In this document: positions 11,808-19,236 of the stretch, piece after piece
Position numbering within the stretch: the first letter of the stretch is position 1
Layout: each line of letters opens with the position of its first letter
IMG/VR virus record: IMGVR_UViG_3300028377_000062
Location: 1-22,001 of that record
Direction: 5' to 3' (one strand)
Length of the DNA: 22,001 nucleotides
From: a virus
Position numbers and translations under genes: made by a program
Notes under the pieces: model-generated
The model's database searches: none
What the model was told of the DNA's origin: nothing
The model's input: the letters and a program-made list of their open reading frames with translations, nothing else

Positions 11808-12257
11808 TTACTCCTCGTCAGCATATAACGACAGAAGCATACGCTGCTTAGCCAAGTGAGCCCGGACCAAAGCCACATCACATTTGTTGATAGGCAGTGG
11901 GCTTGAGAGGCCCTGAAGGTCAGGTCCGAGGATAAAGACAACAGAACCAGCGAGGTGGTTTGCGATCTTTGCTTTTGCTATAACATACAAGACGAGCTCT
12001 GCGTAGGTGGTTTCTGCTGCCACAAGCATGTCGTCAATCTGGTCGAGTACCACTTCAGCGTCATCAACTGTGTAACCTTTGACCTTATCCAACGCAATCA
12101 TGTTGATCAGCAGGAGACCTTTGTCCAGAGCCGCAGGGTCCTGTGAGTGCTCAAGGATAAAAGACGAGACACCGACACATTCAGGCGGTGGTGTAAAAGG
12201 TTTTGGTGTACAAGCGGTGAGAATTACTGCAACGAGTAGTGCGATAAAAATCTTCAT
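11808..12257 (-). CDS. Phage lipoprotein, 149 aa
   Basis: A type II signal peptide is clear: MKIFIALLVAVILTAC with the lipobox LTAC and lipidated Cys16, followed by a proline-rich linker (TPKPFTPPPEC). The mature part is helical (AALDKGLLLINMIALDKVKG, then VVLDQIDDMLVAAETT). AAGGAGATCAACC precedes the ATG. It lies downstream of the holin and endolysin genes, so a role at the envelope in lysis or superinfection exclusion is plausible. It is much longer than a typical o-spanin, and no i-spanin partner overlaps it, so I do not call it a spanin. Confidence 0.75.
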   Translation of the reverse strand: MKIFIALLVAVILTACTPKPFTPPPECVGVSSFILEHSQDPAALDKGLLLINMIALDKVKGYTVDDAEVVLDQIDDMLVAAETTYAELVLYVIAKAKIANHLAGSVVFILGPDLQGLSSPLPINKCDVALVRAHLAKQRMLLSLYADEE

Positions 12258-12288
12258 GGTTGATCTCCTTAAACGGTTAGAGTTTCAA

Positions 12289-12375
12289 TTAGTACCGGCC
12301 CCCTATGCCACCGAGCCAGTAATAATTATCAAGGTGTCCGTGGCCCTTCCATTGAGGTTGAAAGAAGCCTGCCAT
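12289..12375 (-). CDS. Tiny aromatic/Gly-rich phage protein, 28 aa
   Basis: The product MAGFFQPQWKGHGHLDNYYW plus LGGIGGRY is rich in Gly and aromatic residues. Its ATG overlaps the endolysin stop (TAATG), with GGAGG in the last endolysin codons. Short peptides of this composition recur in phage lysis regions, which supports its reality. The function is unknown. Confidence 0.55.
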   Translation of the reverse strand: MAGFFQPQWKGHGHLDNYYWLGGIGGRY

Positions 12376-12683
12376 TATCTTAAACCTCCATGAGAAAGTG
12401 AGTAATGATTCAAGTCTTTGTCGATCCGCTCTGCACCGCCGATCAGATCCCACAAATCGTGAAAGTGATTATGGTCGTCACCGTCTGCAAGATATACACC
12501 GTCCTTAAACAGGTTTAAATCGACTGCAAGCCGTGAACGGTGCGTTGACCTCGGATGGCCATACGTTACCCTATCGTCACGATAAGCGTCGCCATACGTC
12601 ACCTGATAGCCTTTAAAGCGCATGTACTCAACTAAGAGGCTGACCATTCCTGCAAATTTGTCTTGTTTGTCAACTAAACTCAT
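12375..12683 (-). CDS. Endolysin, M15-type peptidoglycan peptidase, 102 aa
   Basis: The protein is a compact M15 (VanY/L-Ala-D-Glu peptidase) domain. The zinc motif STHRSRLAVDLNLF gives His48 and Asp55 as ligands, and GGAERIDKDLNHYSL gives Asp90 and His93, matching the family's D-x-x-H at the third ligand. There is no signal peptide, so release needs the holin. The enzyme would cut the peptide side chains of murein at the end of infection. It is short for the family, with no cell-wall binding domain, as usual for Gram-negative hosts. It follows the holin-like gene by one base. Confidence 0.85.
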   Translation of the reverse strand: MSLVDKQDKFAGMVSLLVEYMRFKGYQVTYGDAYRDDRVTYGHPRSTHRSRLAVDLNLFKDGVYLADGDDHNHFHDLWDLIGGAERIDKDLNHYSLSHGGLR

Positions 12684-12684
12684 A

Positions 12685-12930
12685 TCAACCCCACAGCGCG
12701 CGTGTCACCCAAGCCGCTATAACCGTTCCACTTAGCCCAGCCGCGCCCCAGACAACACGGATGGGCGTTTTTTCGATCTTCCGGATCCGCCATTCGTGGT
12801 CATTTTTTATGGCCTCGAGCGTTTCGATCCGCTGGTTCTGAAGCCGAATATCTACCACCATATCATGGATGTCATCCACCTTACGGCCTATCCGAATAAT
12901 GTTTTCTTCTTGTGTGCAGGGTTCAGTCAT
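12685..12930 (-). CDS. Probable holin, coiled coil plus C-terminal membrane span, 81 aa
   Basis: The first 55 residues are a charged coiled coil (RIGRKVDDIHDMVVDIRLQN, then RIETLEAIKNDHEWRIRKIE), and residues 58-80 are one membrane span (VVWGAAGLSGTVIAAWVTRA). This is the layout of XhlA-like proteins, which act with holins in lysis. It is directly upstream of the endolysin, with GGAGTCC before its ATG. It could be the holin itself or a holin partner; no other candidate lies between it and the endolysin. Confidence 0.7.
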   Translation of the reverse strand: MTEPCTQEENIIRIGRKVDDIHDMVVDIRLQNQRIETLEAIKNDHEWRIRKIEKTPIRVVWGAAGLSGTVIAAWVTRALWG

Positions 12931-12952
12931 GTGTTGGACTCCGGTTATTGGT

Positions 12953-13303
12953 TTAAAACTTTACCCCGATGCTCATGTTATGCCGGACGACAACCGCTTC
13001 CACAATTATCAGCGGTACCTGAACCCACGGAATGTATTTATCCGGCAATGCCTCACAAAGTAGCAGGTTCCCGACTATGACAGTCCCGAAGTAAAGCGAC
13101 ACGGCATTCTCGCTAGGGTGCCTGCCAAGTATGGGGTTGACCTCGTGAAATGTGTCGGGATGCTCCGCTATATACAGAGTCTGCTTGTAGTCAGCAAGAA
13201 GCAGTCCGGTTGATATGGCTGGCAGTTGTGCGGTGCATCCAAACTGGAACAGCAAGGTGAAGAGCAGTAATATTTTAGCGAACCAGTGGCTGTATTTATC
13301 CAT
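12953..13303 (-). CDS. Membrane or lipoprotein-like phage protein, 116 aa
   Basis: The start MDKYSHWFAKILLLFTLLFQ at 13303 has GGTGG upstream and overlaps the preceding gene by eight bases; a longer reading from 13414 runs through that gene. The hydrophobic N-terminus ends in FQFGC (Cys23), a weak lipobox. The remainder (YIAEHPDTFHEVNPILGRHP, two further hydrophobic segments, and RHNMSIGVKF) suggests one or two membrane spans. Similar short proteins occur in phage lysis regions, but the role is not known to me. Confidence 0.65.
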   Translation of the reverse strand: MDKYSHWFAKILLLFTLLFQFGCTAQLPAISTGLLLADYKQTLYIAEHPDTFHEVNPILGRHPSENAVSLYFGTVIVGNLLLCEALPDKYIPWVQVPLIIVEAVVVRHNMSIGVKF

Positions 13304-13478
13304 TAGAACCACCGACCGCGCGCGATGTATCCAGGATAGCCAGAGCCTTCCCCTTAACGCTGCCAGGATAATACAGCGTTTCGCCCTGCGAGGCGTGGTG
13401 AGCGCGGATGGCATCGCTGTCCTGCTCGTATTGCGTGCCAGTGAATTTTCCGTTTTTAATAACTGTTAATAATTTCAT
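13296..13478 (-). CDS. Small tail-fibre-associated protein, 60 aa
   Basis: The product begins MKLLTVIKNGKFTGTQYEQD and ends LDTSRAVGGSNG. AAGGAT lies upstream of the ATG at 13478. It starts ten bases after the tail fibre stop, a place often held by fibre assembly or small tail proteins. No motif is clear. The overlap with the next gene suggests coupled translation. Confidence 0.6.
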   Translation of the reverse strand: MKLLTVIKNGKFTGTQYEQDSDAIRAHHASQGETLYYPGSVKGKALAILDTSRAVGGSNG

Positions 13479-13488
13479 TCTTTTATCC

Positions 13489-15201
13489 TTATTGGAATAT
13501 TATACCATTGTTGGTGACGGTATTTATTGCCTGAGATAGTGTGCCCGGTGTTAAGTATGCATTGATGGTTGAGCCATTGAGCGCGTAGATGCCATAGGTT
13601 CCGGCACCTGAGGCGTCTGCTGTGGTTGCATTGATGGTTGAGCCTTTGTACGCGACGAAGCCACCGGTTCCGGCATCGGAGGCGTTTGCTCCATCCGCAT
13701 TGATGGTTGAGCCATTGGACGCGTAGATGCCATTGGTTCCGGCACCTGAGGCGTCTGCTGTGGTTGCATTGATGGTTGAGCCTCTGGACGCGGAGATGCC
13801 ATAGGCTCCGGCACTGGAGGGGTTTGCTCCTTCCGCACTGATGGTTGAGCCGTTGTACGCGTAGATGCCATTGGTTCCGGCACCTGAGGCGTTTGCTCCA
13901 TCCGCATTGATGGTTGAGCCATTGAGCGCGTGGATGCCATTGGATCCGGCACCTGAGGCGTTGGCTGCGTATGCATTGATGGTTGAGCCGTTGGCCGCGT
14001 AGATGCCATTGGTTCCGGCATCATTTACTCCTCCTCCAGCAATAATGTCCGCCGAGCTTCCAGCGCCTACAGACATGATACCGTGCTTATTGCCGCCTAC
14101 GTTCGCGACATTAAACCGAAACAACTGACCAATCCGGGGGAGAACGCCGCCCTTGGAGACACCAAAAGCGGGATAAGAACCAAACCCATAATCCGCTGTA
14201 GTAAAATCAGTGGTCAGTGCGGTATGGGTAATTGTGGTTTCAGCATCCGCGCCCGTAATCGTGATCCAGCCAAGATTAAGCCCTCGAACCAGCACCTGCT
14301 CCGCCATTGTGAATCCGGCCAGCAGGTTGATCGTTGCTGTGATGCCTGCACTGTCGTAGAGCGGCTGTAGCTTGCTCAGATACTCAAGAGCCGCGTTGAT
14401 TGTCGGATAGTCTCCGCCGGTGCCGACAGTTACGGTTATATTAGCAGATTGCAGGCTGGCTTTGCCGCTTAAATCTTGATCCCCCGTATTCGTCCCGCTT
14501 AGGTTAGGGGCTGTAAATGAAGCTGAAGAGGTAAGGTTTCCGGTAGAAGATACAGAAATTCTAGCATCATAATCAGCATCTGAACCTATGTCATGGAAGT
14601 CAAGATATTTACCTATCTCGGTAACACTTACATTACCTCCCGCAAATGTCTTTATAAAATCAGAGCTATCTAAACCATCCAGTGTTCCTGCATCAATATT
14701 AAGGGCATCGATATCTGCTTTAGTTTGATCGCCCGTATTCGTTCCGCTTAGATTGGGAGCTGATATGTTGCCTGAAAACGCCTGCCCGGAGATAGCGGCC
14801 TTGGCGTCTACTTCCGCCCGCGTAGGTGCAAGCTCCCAATTCACACCGCCGTCAGTATCGGGGTCAGAACTTCCGTCACCGCCAGAATTCAACCGGTAAA
14901 TCCCGGCCAGAGTAGTGACCACTGAGCCCTCGTAATACTCCTGATTCGTATTCCATTCGGCAATTCCCCTCTGATGCAAATACGCAATCAGCTGACCGAG
15001 CGTAAACGCAAGGCCGTTAAAATCCTGTTTGGCCGGGTTTTCGTTTACGCCGACAACCCCCCAGCCGCGCAGAAAGTCTGCCGTAATGTTGGCGTCAAGC
15101 GTGTCGGACTGCGCAGTATCTCCAAAAATTGTGCGCTCAGTACTCAGCGCATCTGCAGCAAACGCTTCCATGTTTCCGCTGTATCTATCAATTTTTGCCA
15201 T
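13489..15201 (-). CDS. Tail fibre/receptor-binding protein with beta-helix repeats, 570 aa
   Basis: The N-terminal 140 residues likely attach to the baseplate (LGQLIAYLHQRGIAEWNTNQ and the following EYYEGSVV carbohydrate-binding-like stretch). The segment SAPNLSGTNTGDQ and a near copy FTAPNLSGTNTGDQ flank a shaft-like region (about residues 140-250). Residues 255-390 include a pectate-lyase-like start (VGTGGDYPTINAALEYLSKL), typical of right-handed beta-helix fibres. Residues 393-547 are seven 23-residue repeats of the type NGIYAxNGSTINAxxANASG. The gene follows the DUF2612-like gene with a TAATG overlap. It probably binds the host surface; the repeats would form coils of a beta helix. Confidence 0.85.
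   Translation of the reverse strand: MAKIDRYSGNMEAFAADALSTERTIFGDTAQSDTLDANITADFLRGWGVVGVNENPAKQDFNGLAFTLGQLIAYLHQRGIAEWNTNQEYYEGSVVTTLAGIYRLNSGGDGSSDPDTDGGVNWELAPTRAEVDAKAAISGQAFSGNISAPNLSGTNTGDQTKADIDALNIDAGTLDGLDSSDFIKTFAGGNVSVTEIGKYLDFHDIGSDADYDARISVSSTGNLTSSASFTAPNLSGTNTGDQDLSGKASLQSANITVTVGTGGDYPTINAALEYLSKLQPLYDSAGITATINLLAGFTMAEQVLVRGLNLGWITITGADAETTITHTALTTDFTTADYGFGSYPAFGVSKGGVLPRIGQLFRFNVANVGGNKHGIMSVGAGSSADIIAGGGVNDAGTNGIYAANGSTINAYAANASGAGSNGIHALNGSTINADGANASGAGTNGIYAYNGSTISAEGANPSSAGAYGISASRGSTINATTADASGAGTNGIYASNGSTINADGANASDAGTGGFVAYKGSTINATTADASGAGTYGIYALNGSTINAYLTPGTLSQAINTVTNNGIIFQ
13561..14025 (-). repeat. Seven 69-bp tandem repeats in the tail fibre gene
   Basis: The plus-strand anchor A(T/C)TGATGGTTGAGCC begins at 13561, 13630, 13699, 13768, 13837, 13906 and 13975, exactly 69 bp apart each time. 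Each unit encodes 23 residues with the core GSTINA or GSTISA. Internal sub-sequences alternate between a TTADASGAG-type and a DGANASGAG-type, giving a mosaic. Copy-number change and shuffling by recombination are expected. Confidence 0.9.
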
Positions 15202-15923
15202 TAGATCACCACCTTGTTTGCTAGCCTGCCTCCAGGCTGGTTTGTTAAGTCAAATTTATCCGCGAATGGTAAAGAGTCTACGTTGTCTGAAAAGCCGAAC
15301 GTCTCACCTGGCCCCGCTTGGATAACAACACCATACCTCACTCCTTGCGGTTTCGGCAACAAGTCAAGTCTAATTATTGCTCGCAGATTGTCAAGATTAA
15401 ACCGTGGCGACACGTAAAGCGTCAGCGTCATATCTTTTTTGTCGAGGACGTAAGCCAGACCATCAAACAGGGTGTTAATTGCCGTCTGAATCGCTAGGCC
15501 TTGTTCGTCTACAAGGTATGGACCGCCGACGTTTTTGGCAATACGGGCGCGAATAAAGAAACGGTAGGCTGTATCGTCAAGCTGCAAACTAGTATAGGCC
15601 CGTTCAAACTTATCCTGAAACGGTGCGCGGTCTGCCAGCGGAAAAAAAAGATCATCAAAGCCGCGCGCGTTTGGATTCTCATCAAAGCCAAAAGCGATTT
15701 TCGGCACTACAAACGGAACCGTTCGTTTTATGCCAACAATGCGCCCGATGATATCAAGCCGCGCGCCGGTGGCGTTATCAAGATCGAACTCATCGCTGAA
15801 TGAGTCAATCCACTCAAACGTCCTGCGCCATAATGCTGCCTTCATTTCAATCTCGGCGGCTGCCTTTGGCTTCTCCCAATATTGTTTTATCAGGAGGTTG
15901 ACGTATTCAGACTCAAAGCTCAC
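15201..15923 (-). CDS. DUF2612-like baseplate protein, 240 aa
   Basis: The start is GTG at 15923 with GGAG eight bases upstream; J's TAG overlaps it. The product starts MSFESEYVNLLIKQYWEKPK, the pattern of the DUF2612 family, and contains LDNATGARLDIIGRIVGIKR, LDDTAYRFFIRARIAKNVGG and IQTAINTLFDGL. These proteins sit after baseplate J in contractile phages and join the baseplate to the fibres. The order J, DUF2612, fibre here fits that. The exact place in the particle is inferred. Confidence 0.8.
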   Translation of the reverse strand: MSFESEYVNLLIKQYWEKPKAAAEIEMKAALWRRTFEWIDSFSDEFDLDNATGARLDIIGRIVGIKRTVPFVVPKIAFGFDENPNARGFDDLFFPLADRAPFQDKFERAYTSLQLDDTAYRFFIRARIAKNVGGPYLVDEQGLAIQTAINTLFDGLAYVLDKKDMTLTLYVSPRFNLDNLRAIIRLDLLPKPQGVRYGVVIQAGPGETFGFSDNVDSLPFADKFDLTNQPGGRLANKVVI

Positions 15924-17101
15924 TAGATAATCTCCGTCACGGTAACGTCTGCGTCGTCAAGCGTAAACTTCTCGTTTGGAGCAGATAGGACGCTTCCATC
16001 TGTCCACGATGCTCCCGCGTCTATGCTGACCTCAAGGACCGTTGGTACAAAATTATCACCGGCGTTAAACGCCAGCCGGTAGAGGTCGTTTGCCAGCAGA
16101 TTTTCTCCGATAACAAAAACCCGTTTCGCTATTTCCTGCGCGATAAGTGCTTTATCAACAGGGTCAGCTGCATCCTTTCGGGTTGCGGTCAGTCGCACCA
16201 ATACCGGCACAAAAACTGGTCTGTCAAATGTCATGTCATGCACAATGACAAACGTGGACCCGTCCGGCCGGAGTACGGATTCGTTAAATATACCAGTGAC
16301 AGAGCCGACCATCCCCTTGCCCCCGGTTTTGTTTTTCACCATCGACTCAACAATATCAGATACCGCGCCGCCCTCGACCACTACCCACAAGCTGTGCGCC
16401 GGGATGCCGTCCGCGTCTGTAATATCCGTGTCATTTTCGTAAACAGCCACATCAGTGACGTTGGGCAGGCTTGCCAAGGCCGTGAACATTCTTCCAGTGC
16501 TGGATGATTGCGGGGTTTCGAGTGATCTATTTCGGCGAACGCGCAGCTCCTGATCCGTTTCCTCATCAATACCAACTACAGCAGGATCAGTATTCGTGAC
16601 AGACAGCACCCCGATAACCACTGTCACCGGATTAACCACGGTGGCCGGGTCAGCTTCAACCGCCCCGAAGTTCTCCGCGAAAAGTGTCACGGTGGTTCCG
16701 CCTGCTAGAATAGAAATAGCGTTTAGCGTGGTCCACGACTGCCCTAAATCATCTTCGACTGCGAAATCTAATGGAAGGGTAAGCGGTCTATCAGTCGTCA
16801 CGTCAACGTCAACTTGCGAGCGAGTAGCGGGCCTGCGGGATATGCCGGATAGTTTAATAATGCTGTTGAGCGATTGCCCGAGTGCGAAATCAGGATCGCG
16901 CTGGTTGTATTCGAGTGCGCCGAAGGATTGAGCATCTAGGACAAGCTGCGTTAAAATAGCTACCCGCTGCCCGTCCGGGCTATTCGGGTCAAGGTTAATA
17001 TCCTCGCCATAAATCGCTCGATAACCAGCCGCCAGCTCATCATAAATTTCCTGAAACGTTTGAACTTGTATTCCGTCAGGTGTGAATTTTGGCAGTGTCA
17101 T
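15923..17101 (-). CDS. Baseplate assembly protein J-like, 392 aa
   Basis: The protein has the J-family architecture: an N-terminal part with FQEIYDELAAGYRAIYGEDI and NLDPNSPDGQRVAILTQLVL, a middle with SGISRRPATRSQVDVDVTTD and TDPAVVGIDEETDQELRVRR, and a C-terminal beta/alpha domain. J proteins form the wedge ring of contractile baseplates. The ATG overlaps the gp25-like stop (ATGA), with GGAG upstream. Length is normal for the family. Confidence 0.92.
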   Translation of the reverse strand: MTLPKFTPDGIQVQTFQEIYDELAAGYRAIYGEDINLDPNSPDGQRVAILTQLVLDAQSFGALEYNQRDPDFALGQSLNSIIKLSGISRRPATRSQVDVDVTTDRPLTLPLDFAVEDDLGQSWTTLNAISILAGGTTVTLFAENFGAVEADPATVVNPVTVVIGVLSVTNTDPAVVGIDEETDQELRVRRNRSLETPQSSSTGRMFTALASLPNVTDVAVYENDTDITDADGIPAHSLWVVVEGGAVSDIVESMVKNKTGGKGMVGSVTGIFNESVLRPDGSTFVIVHDMTFDRPVFVPVLVRLTATRKDAADPVDKALIAQEIAKRVFVIGENLLANDLYRLAFNAGDNFVPTVLEVSIDAGASWTDGSVLSAPNEKFTLDDADVTVTEII

Positions 17102-17457
17102 GCTGGAAGCTCCAATGTCTGAGGACTAGACGGGCCGAACACGTCTGTATATCTGATTCGGATTTTAACACCTCGACCGCTGTCCCGTCCAATGATTTTA
17201 AGCTCCTGGATAGACAGCACCCCCTCAGTCTGCATTACGGTGGATTCAATCGCACGCATTATCCGCTTTTCTGTGCCGAGATTGCCGAGGAGGTTAAGCC
17301 AATCAATACCGACCTCAGTGTCAAGATACCAGTCACCCAAAAACGACCGAAGCCGCGTGAAGATATTCTGAGCGATAGCATCAGCGTTACGTTTGTATAC
17401 GGCGCGGCCCTTGCCGAATCGCCAGTCGAAGTTTTTATCAAGCCCTGAAACTCTCAT
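17098..17457 (-). CDS. gp25-like baseplate wedge protein, 119 aa
   Basis: The protein fits the gp25/W-like wedge family: MRVSGLDKNFDWRFGKGRAV, then IAQNIFTRLRSFLGDWYLDT and EVGIDWLNLLG, ending in a beta-strand pair. It forms the inner wedge of the baseplate with J. AGGAGG lies nine bases upstream of the ATG, which overlaps the spike gene stop (TAATG). Confidence 0.88.
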   Translation of the reverse strand: MRVSGLDKNFDWRFGKGRAVYKRNADAIAQNIFTRLRSFLGDWYLDTEVGIDWLNLLGNLGTEKRIMRAIESTVMQTEGVLSIQELKIIGRDSGRGVKIRIRYTDVFGPSSPQTLELPA

Positions 17458-18074
17458 TATTGTGGCCCTCCTGTAGTCCCGCCGCTGTCGCCTGGGTGGG
17501 TGTGACTGCCGAAGTCAATACCGCCGATTGTAGCTGATGCCGCCGTGAGTTTTCCCGTGCATGTTATGTTGCCGTTAACCTGTATATCGCCAGTGATGGT
17601 TAAATTGCCAATCTGCGTAGTGTCGCCCTGGTGGGTATAATCCCCGTCCTGATTCGTGTCGCCGGTGTGCTGTATAACGCTTGGAATGGTAAGCGCCCCG
17701 GCTTTGGGATTGATGCCGACAATGGCAAAGCCGTCGCTATAATCATGCATCCTAAACTCAGCGGGGTCTTGAAAGTCTAACCCTGAATACCATCTATCAA
17801 AGCACCGCTCCGTGAGTATCAAAAGGCAGTAGTCTCCAACTGCAATCGGGTGCGCGGTATAACTCCCGCCGCCCTGCATAAAAAGAGGCGGCACTTTTGT
17901 GAATTCAGGCAAAGGGATAGACTTACCATCTACTACCCGATTAATTACCGGCTGCACGCTGATCGTCTTAGCCTGCACCCCTGTGACTTTGGCAATGGTC
18001 GCCGTGTGGAGATTAGACAGCGCCTCTCCGATTGCGGAATTAAGGATGTCGATTAGCTGGCGTTTTTCATTCAT
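17457..18074 (-). CDS. Gp138-type baseplate spike protein, 205 aa
   Basis: The start MNEKRQLIDILNSAIGEALS at 18074 overlaps the hub stop (ATGA); a longer frame from 18122 reads back into the hub gene. The N-terminal OB-like domain includes VQPVINRVVDGKSIPLPEFT and GDYCLLILTERCFDRW, as in Gp138 N-terminal domain proteins. The repeated strand segment (THQGDTTQIGNLTITGDIQV) forms a narrow beta helix, and the tail GSHTHPGDSGGTTGGPQ has the HxH typical of an iron-binding spike tip. It punctures the outer membrane when the tail contracts. Confidence 0.88.
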   Translation of the reverse strand: MNEKRQLIDILNSAIGEALSNLHTATIAKVTGVQAKTISVQPVINRVVDGKSIPLPEFTKVPPLFMQGGGSYTAHPIAVGDYCLLILTERCFDRWYSGLDFQDPAEFRMHDYSDGFAIVGINPKAGALTIPSVIQHTGDTNQDGDYTHQGDTTQIGNLTITGDIQVNGNITCTGKLTAASATIGGIDFGSHTHPGDSGGTTGGPQ

Positions 18075-18901
18075 AGCGTTTTCGCCCCAGCTGCAAGCGT
18101 CCCCGTGCATGTCTGCGTCCATGCGTCTCCGTAGTTATCACCGCTGTATGCGATTGTCTCAATGCGATATATTCCGTCAAGGTGCGGAGCTGTGGCGCTC
18201 TTGAGGCTCGCAAGCCCTCCGATTTTCACGGTGGGGTTCATCAGCGTTTCAAAAGTCACCAGTTTGCTGTCTCGGGTCGGTGTGCTGATAAGCCCGGTGG
18301 CGGCGCTTACAACCGGCTTTAGCCCGCTCGTAACCTCATTATCCTTGATGACATATAGTTGCTCGTTGTCAATGTACCACGTCTCTCCTGGGCCAACCGT
18401 GTCATCGATTAAACGGGCGCTGTTGCCGACTAAAACCTTGGGCCGGGTGAGTACGGGTCGATCTGTTATTTTTCCGGTTCCGGTGTTTGGCATATCTTCA
18501 AGCGCGGCATCTATCGCCCTGCGCCCACCCTCGACCGTGCGAGCCGTAAAGCTGTGCAGAAAGTCTTCCCCGCCGTCAAGACATTCGAGCGACGTTACCA
18601 TATCCGGGCCTTGTCGGGTGTTGCTCCCGGTGTGAATGGTGCCCTTGAATATTAGCTCGATGCGGTCCTGATAACCCACTGACAGGCCGATAGGCATCAC
18701 CTTGCGCTGCCCGGCATCTTTTACCAGAGATAGACGCTTGCTCTCGCCCAGGTTGGTGATCTGGATGTTCATTTTGTTCAGACCACCCCGAATAGATTTT
18801 GTCACTTCAAAGACAACCTGCATCGGCGGTTTGATAACCACGTTACGACCATCTACGGTAATGACTAAAACATAATTACGGCTGAATCTTGGCGTTGTCA
18901 A
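18071..18901 (-). CDS. Baseplate hub protein, 276 aa
   Basis: The product (MTTPRFSRNYVLVITVDGRN onwards) reads like the hub subunit of a small contractile baseplate: an N-terminal beta domain, RLSLVKDAGQRKVMPIGLSV and VGPGETWYIDNEQLYVIKDN in the middle, and a C-terminal LKSATAPHLDGIYRIETIAY strand pair. The start is TTG at 18901, supported by GAGGTGG at a good distance and by the TTGA overlap with the plug stop. Its position between the plug and the spike agrees with a hub that carries the spike. Confidence 0.75.
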   Translation of the reverse strand: MTTPRFSRNYVLVITVDGRNVVIKPPMQVVFEVTKSIRGGLNKMNIQITNLGESKRLSLVKDAGQRKVMPIGLSVGYQDRIELIFKGTIHTGSNTRQGPDMVTSLECLDGGEDFLHSFTARTVEGGRRAIDAALEDMPNTGTGKITDRPVLTRPKVLVGNSARLIDDTVGPGETWYIDNEQLYVIKDNEVTSGLKPVVSAATGLISTPTRDSKLVTFETLMNPTVKIGGLASLKSATAPHLDGIYRIETIAYSGDNYGDAWTQTCTGTLAAGAKTL

Positions 18902-19236
18902 AATGCCACCTCTGTTCCTCTGATCAGTTCCATCTCCCCGGCTTCGAGCATGTAAATATCACAGCGCCCGGAGCTGAAATCCTGGCGCTGGAACGGATCA
19001 ATTCCGTTTCCGCTGCGGTCAATACAGATAAAATCAAAGGGTTGATTCTGGCTGAGCATGTGCAATACTCCGAGGGACATCTTCAGGCCGTAAACCTGCT
19101 TACCGCCAAACGCCGCATCAAACATCCATATTTGAGTGCGCGGGTAAAATCGCAGCGTGAAGATGATCTCTGCCTTTTCAAACAAGATCGTGTGCCGCTG
19201 GATAGGCTCATCTGTTATGTTCTGTATTCGTCTCAT
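18898..19236 (-). CDS. Baseplate plug-like protein, 112 aa
   Basis: The ATG at 19236 overlaps the Dit-like stop (ATGA); a GTG at 19248 is less likely. The protein contains EIIFTLRFYPRTQIWMFDA, VYGLKMSLGVLHMLSQNQPF, DPFQRQDFSSGRCDIYMLEA and GEMELIRG. This resembles the small plug protein (DUF6983-like) of minimal contractile baseplates, such as cyanophage Pam3, and the place between the Dit-like and hub genes agrees. Assigned from memory of the family pattern, not from a search. Confidence 0.7.
   Translation of the reverse strand: MRRIQNITDEPIQRHTILFEKAEIIFTLRFYPRTQIWMFDAAFGGKQVYGLKMSLGVLHMLSQNQPFDFICIDRSGNGIDPFQRQDFSSGRCDIYMLEAGEMELIRGTEVAF

Noticed and set aside
11808-12257. Spanin pair (Rz/Rz1) in the lysis region
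   Set aside because: The lipoprotein is too long and helical for a usual o-spanin and no overlapping i-spanin with an N-terminal anchor is seen.
13551-14024. Long open frame in another minus-strand frame, Pro/Ser/Thr/Gln-rich
   Set aside because: It is the shadow of the 69-bp tail-fibre repeats; a period divisible by three keeps any frame open and the composition is that of a wrong frame.
13561-14025. CRISPR-like spaced repeats
   Set aside because: The repeats are 69 bp, contiguous, diverged in coding fashion and lie inside a tail fibre gene; there are no spacers or cas genes.
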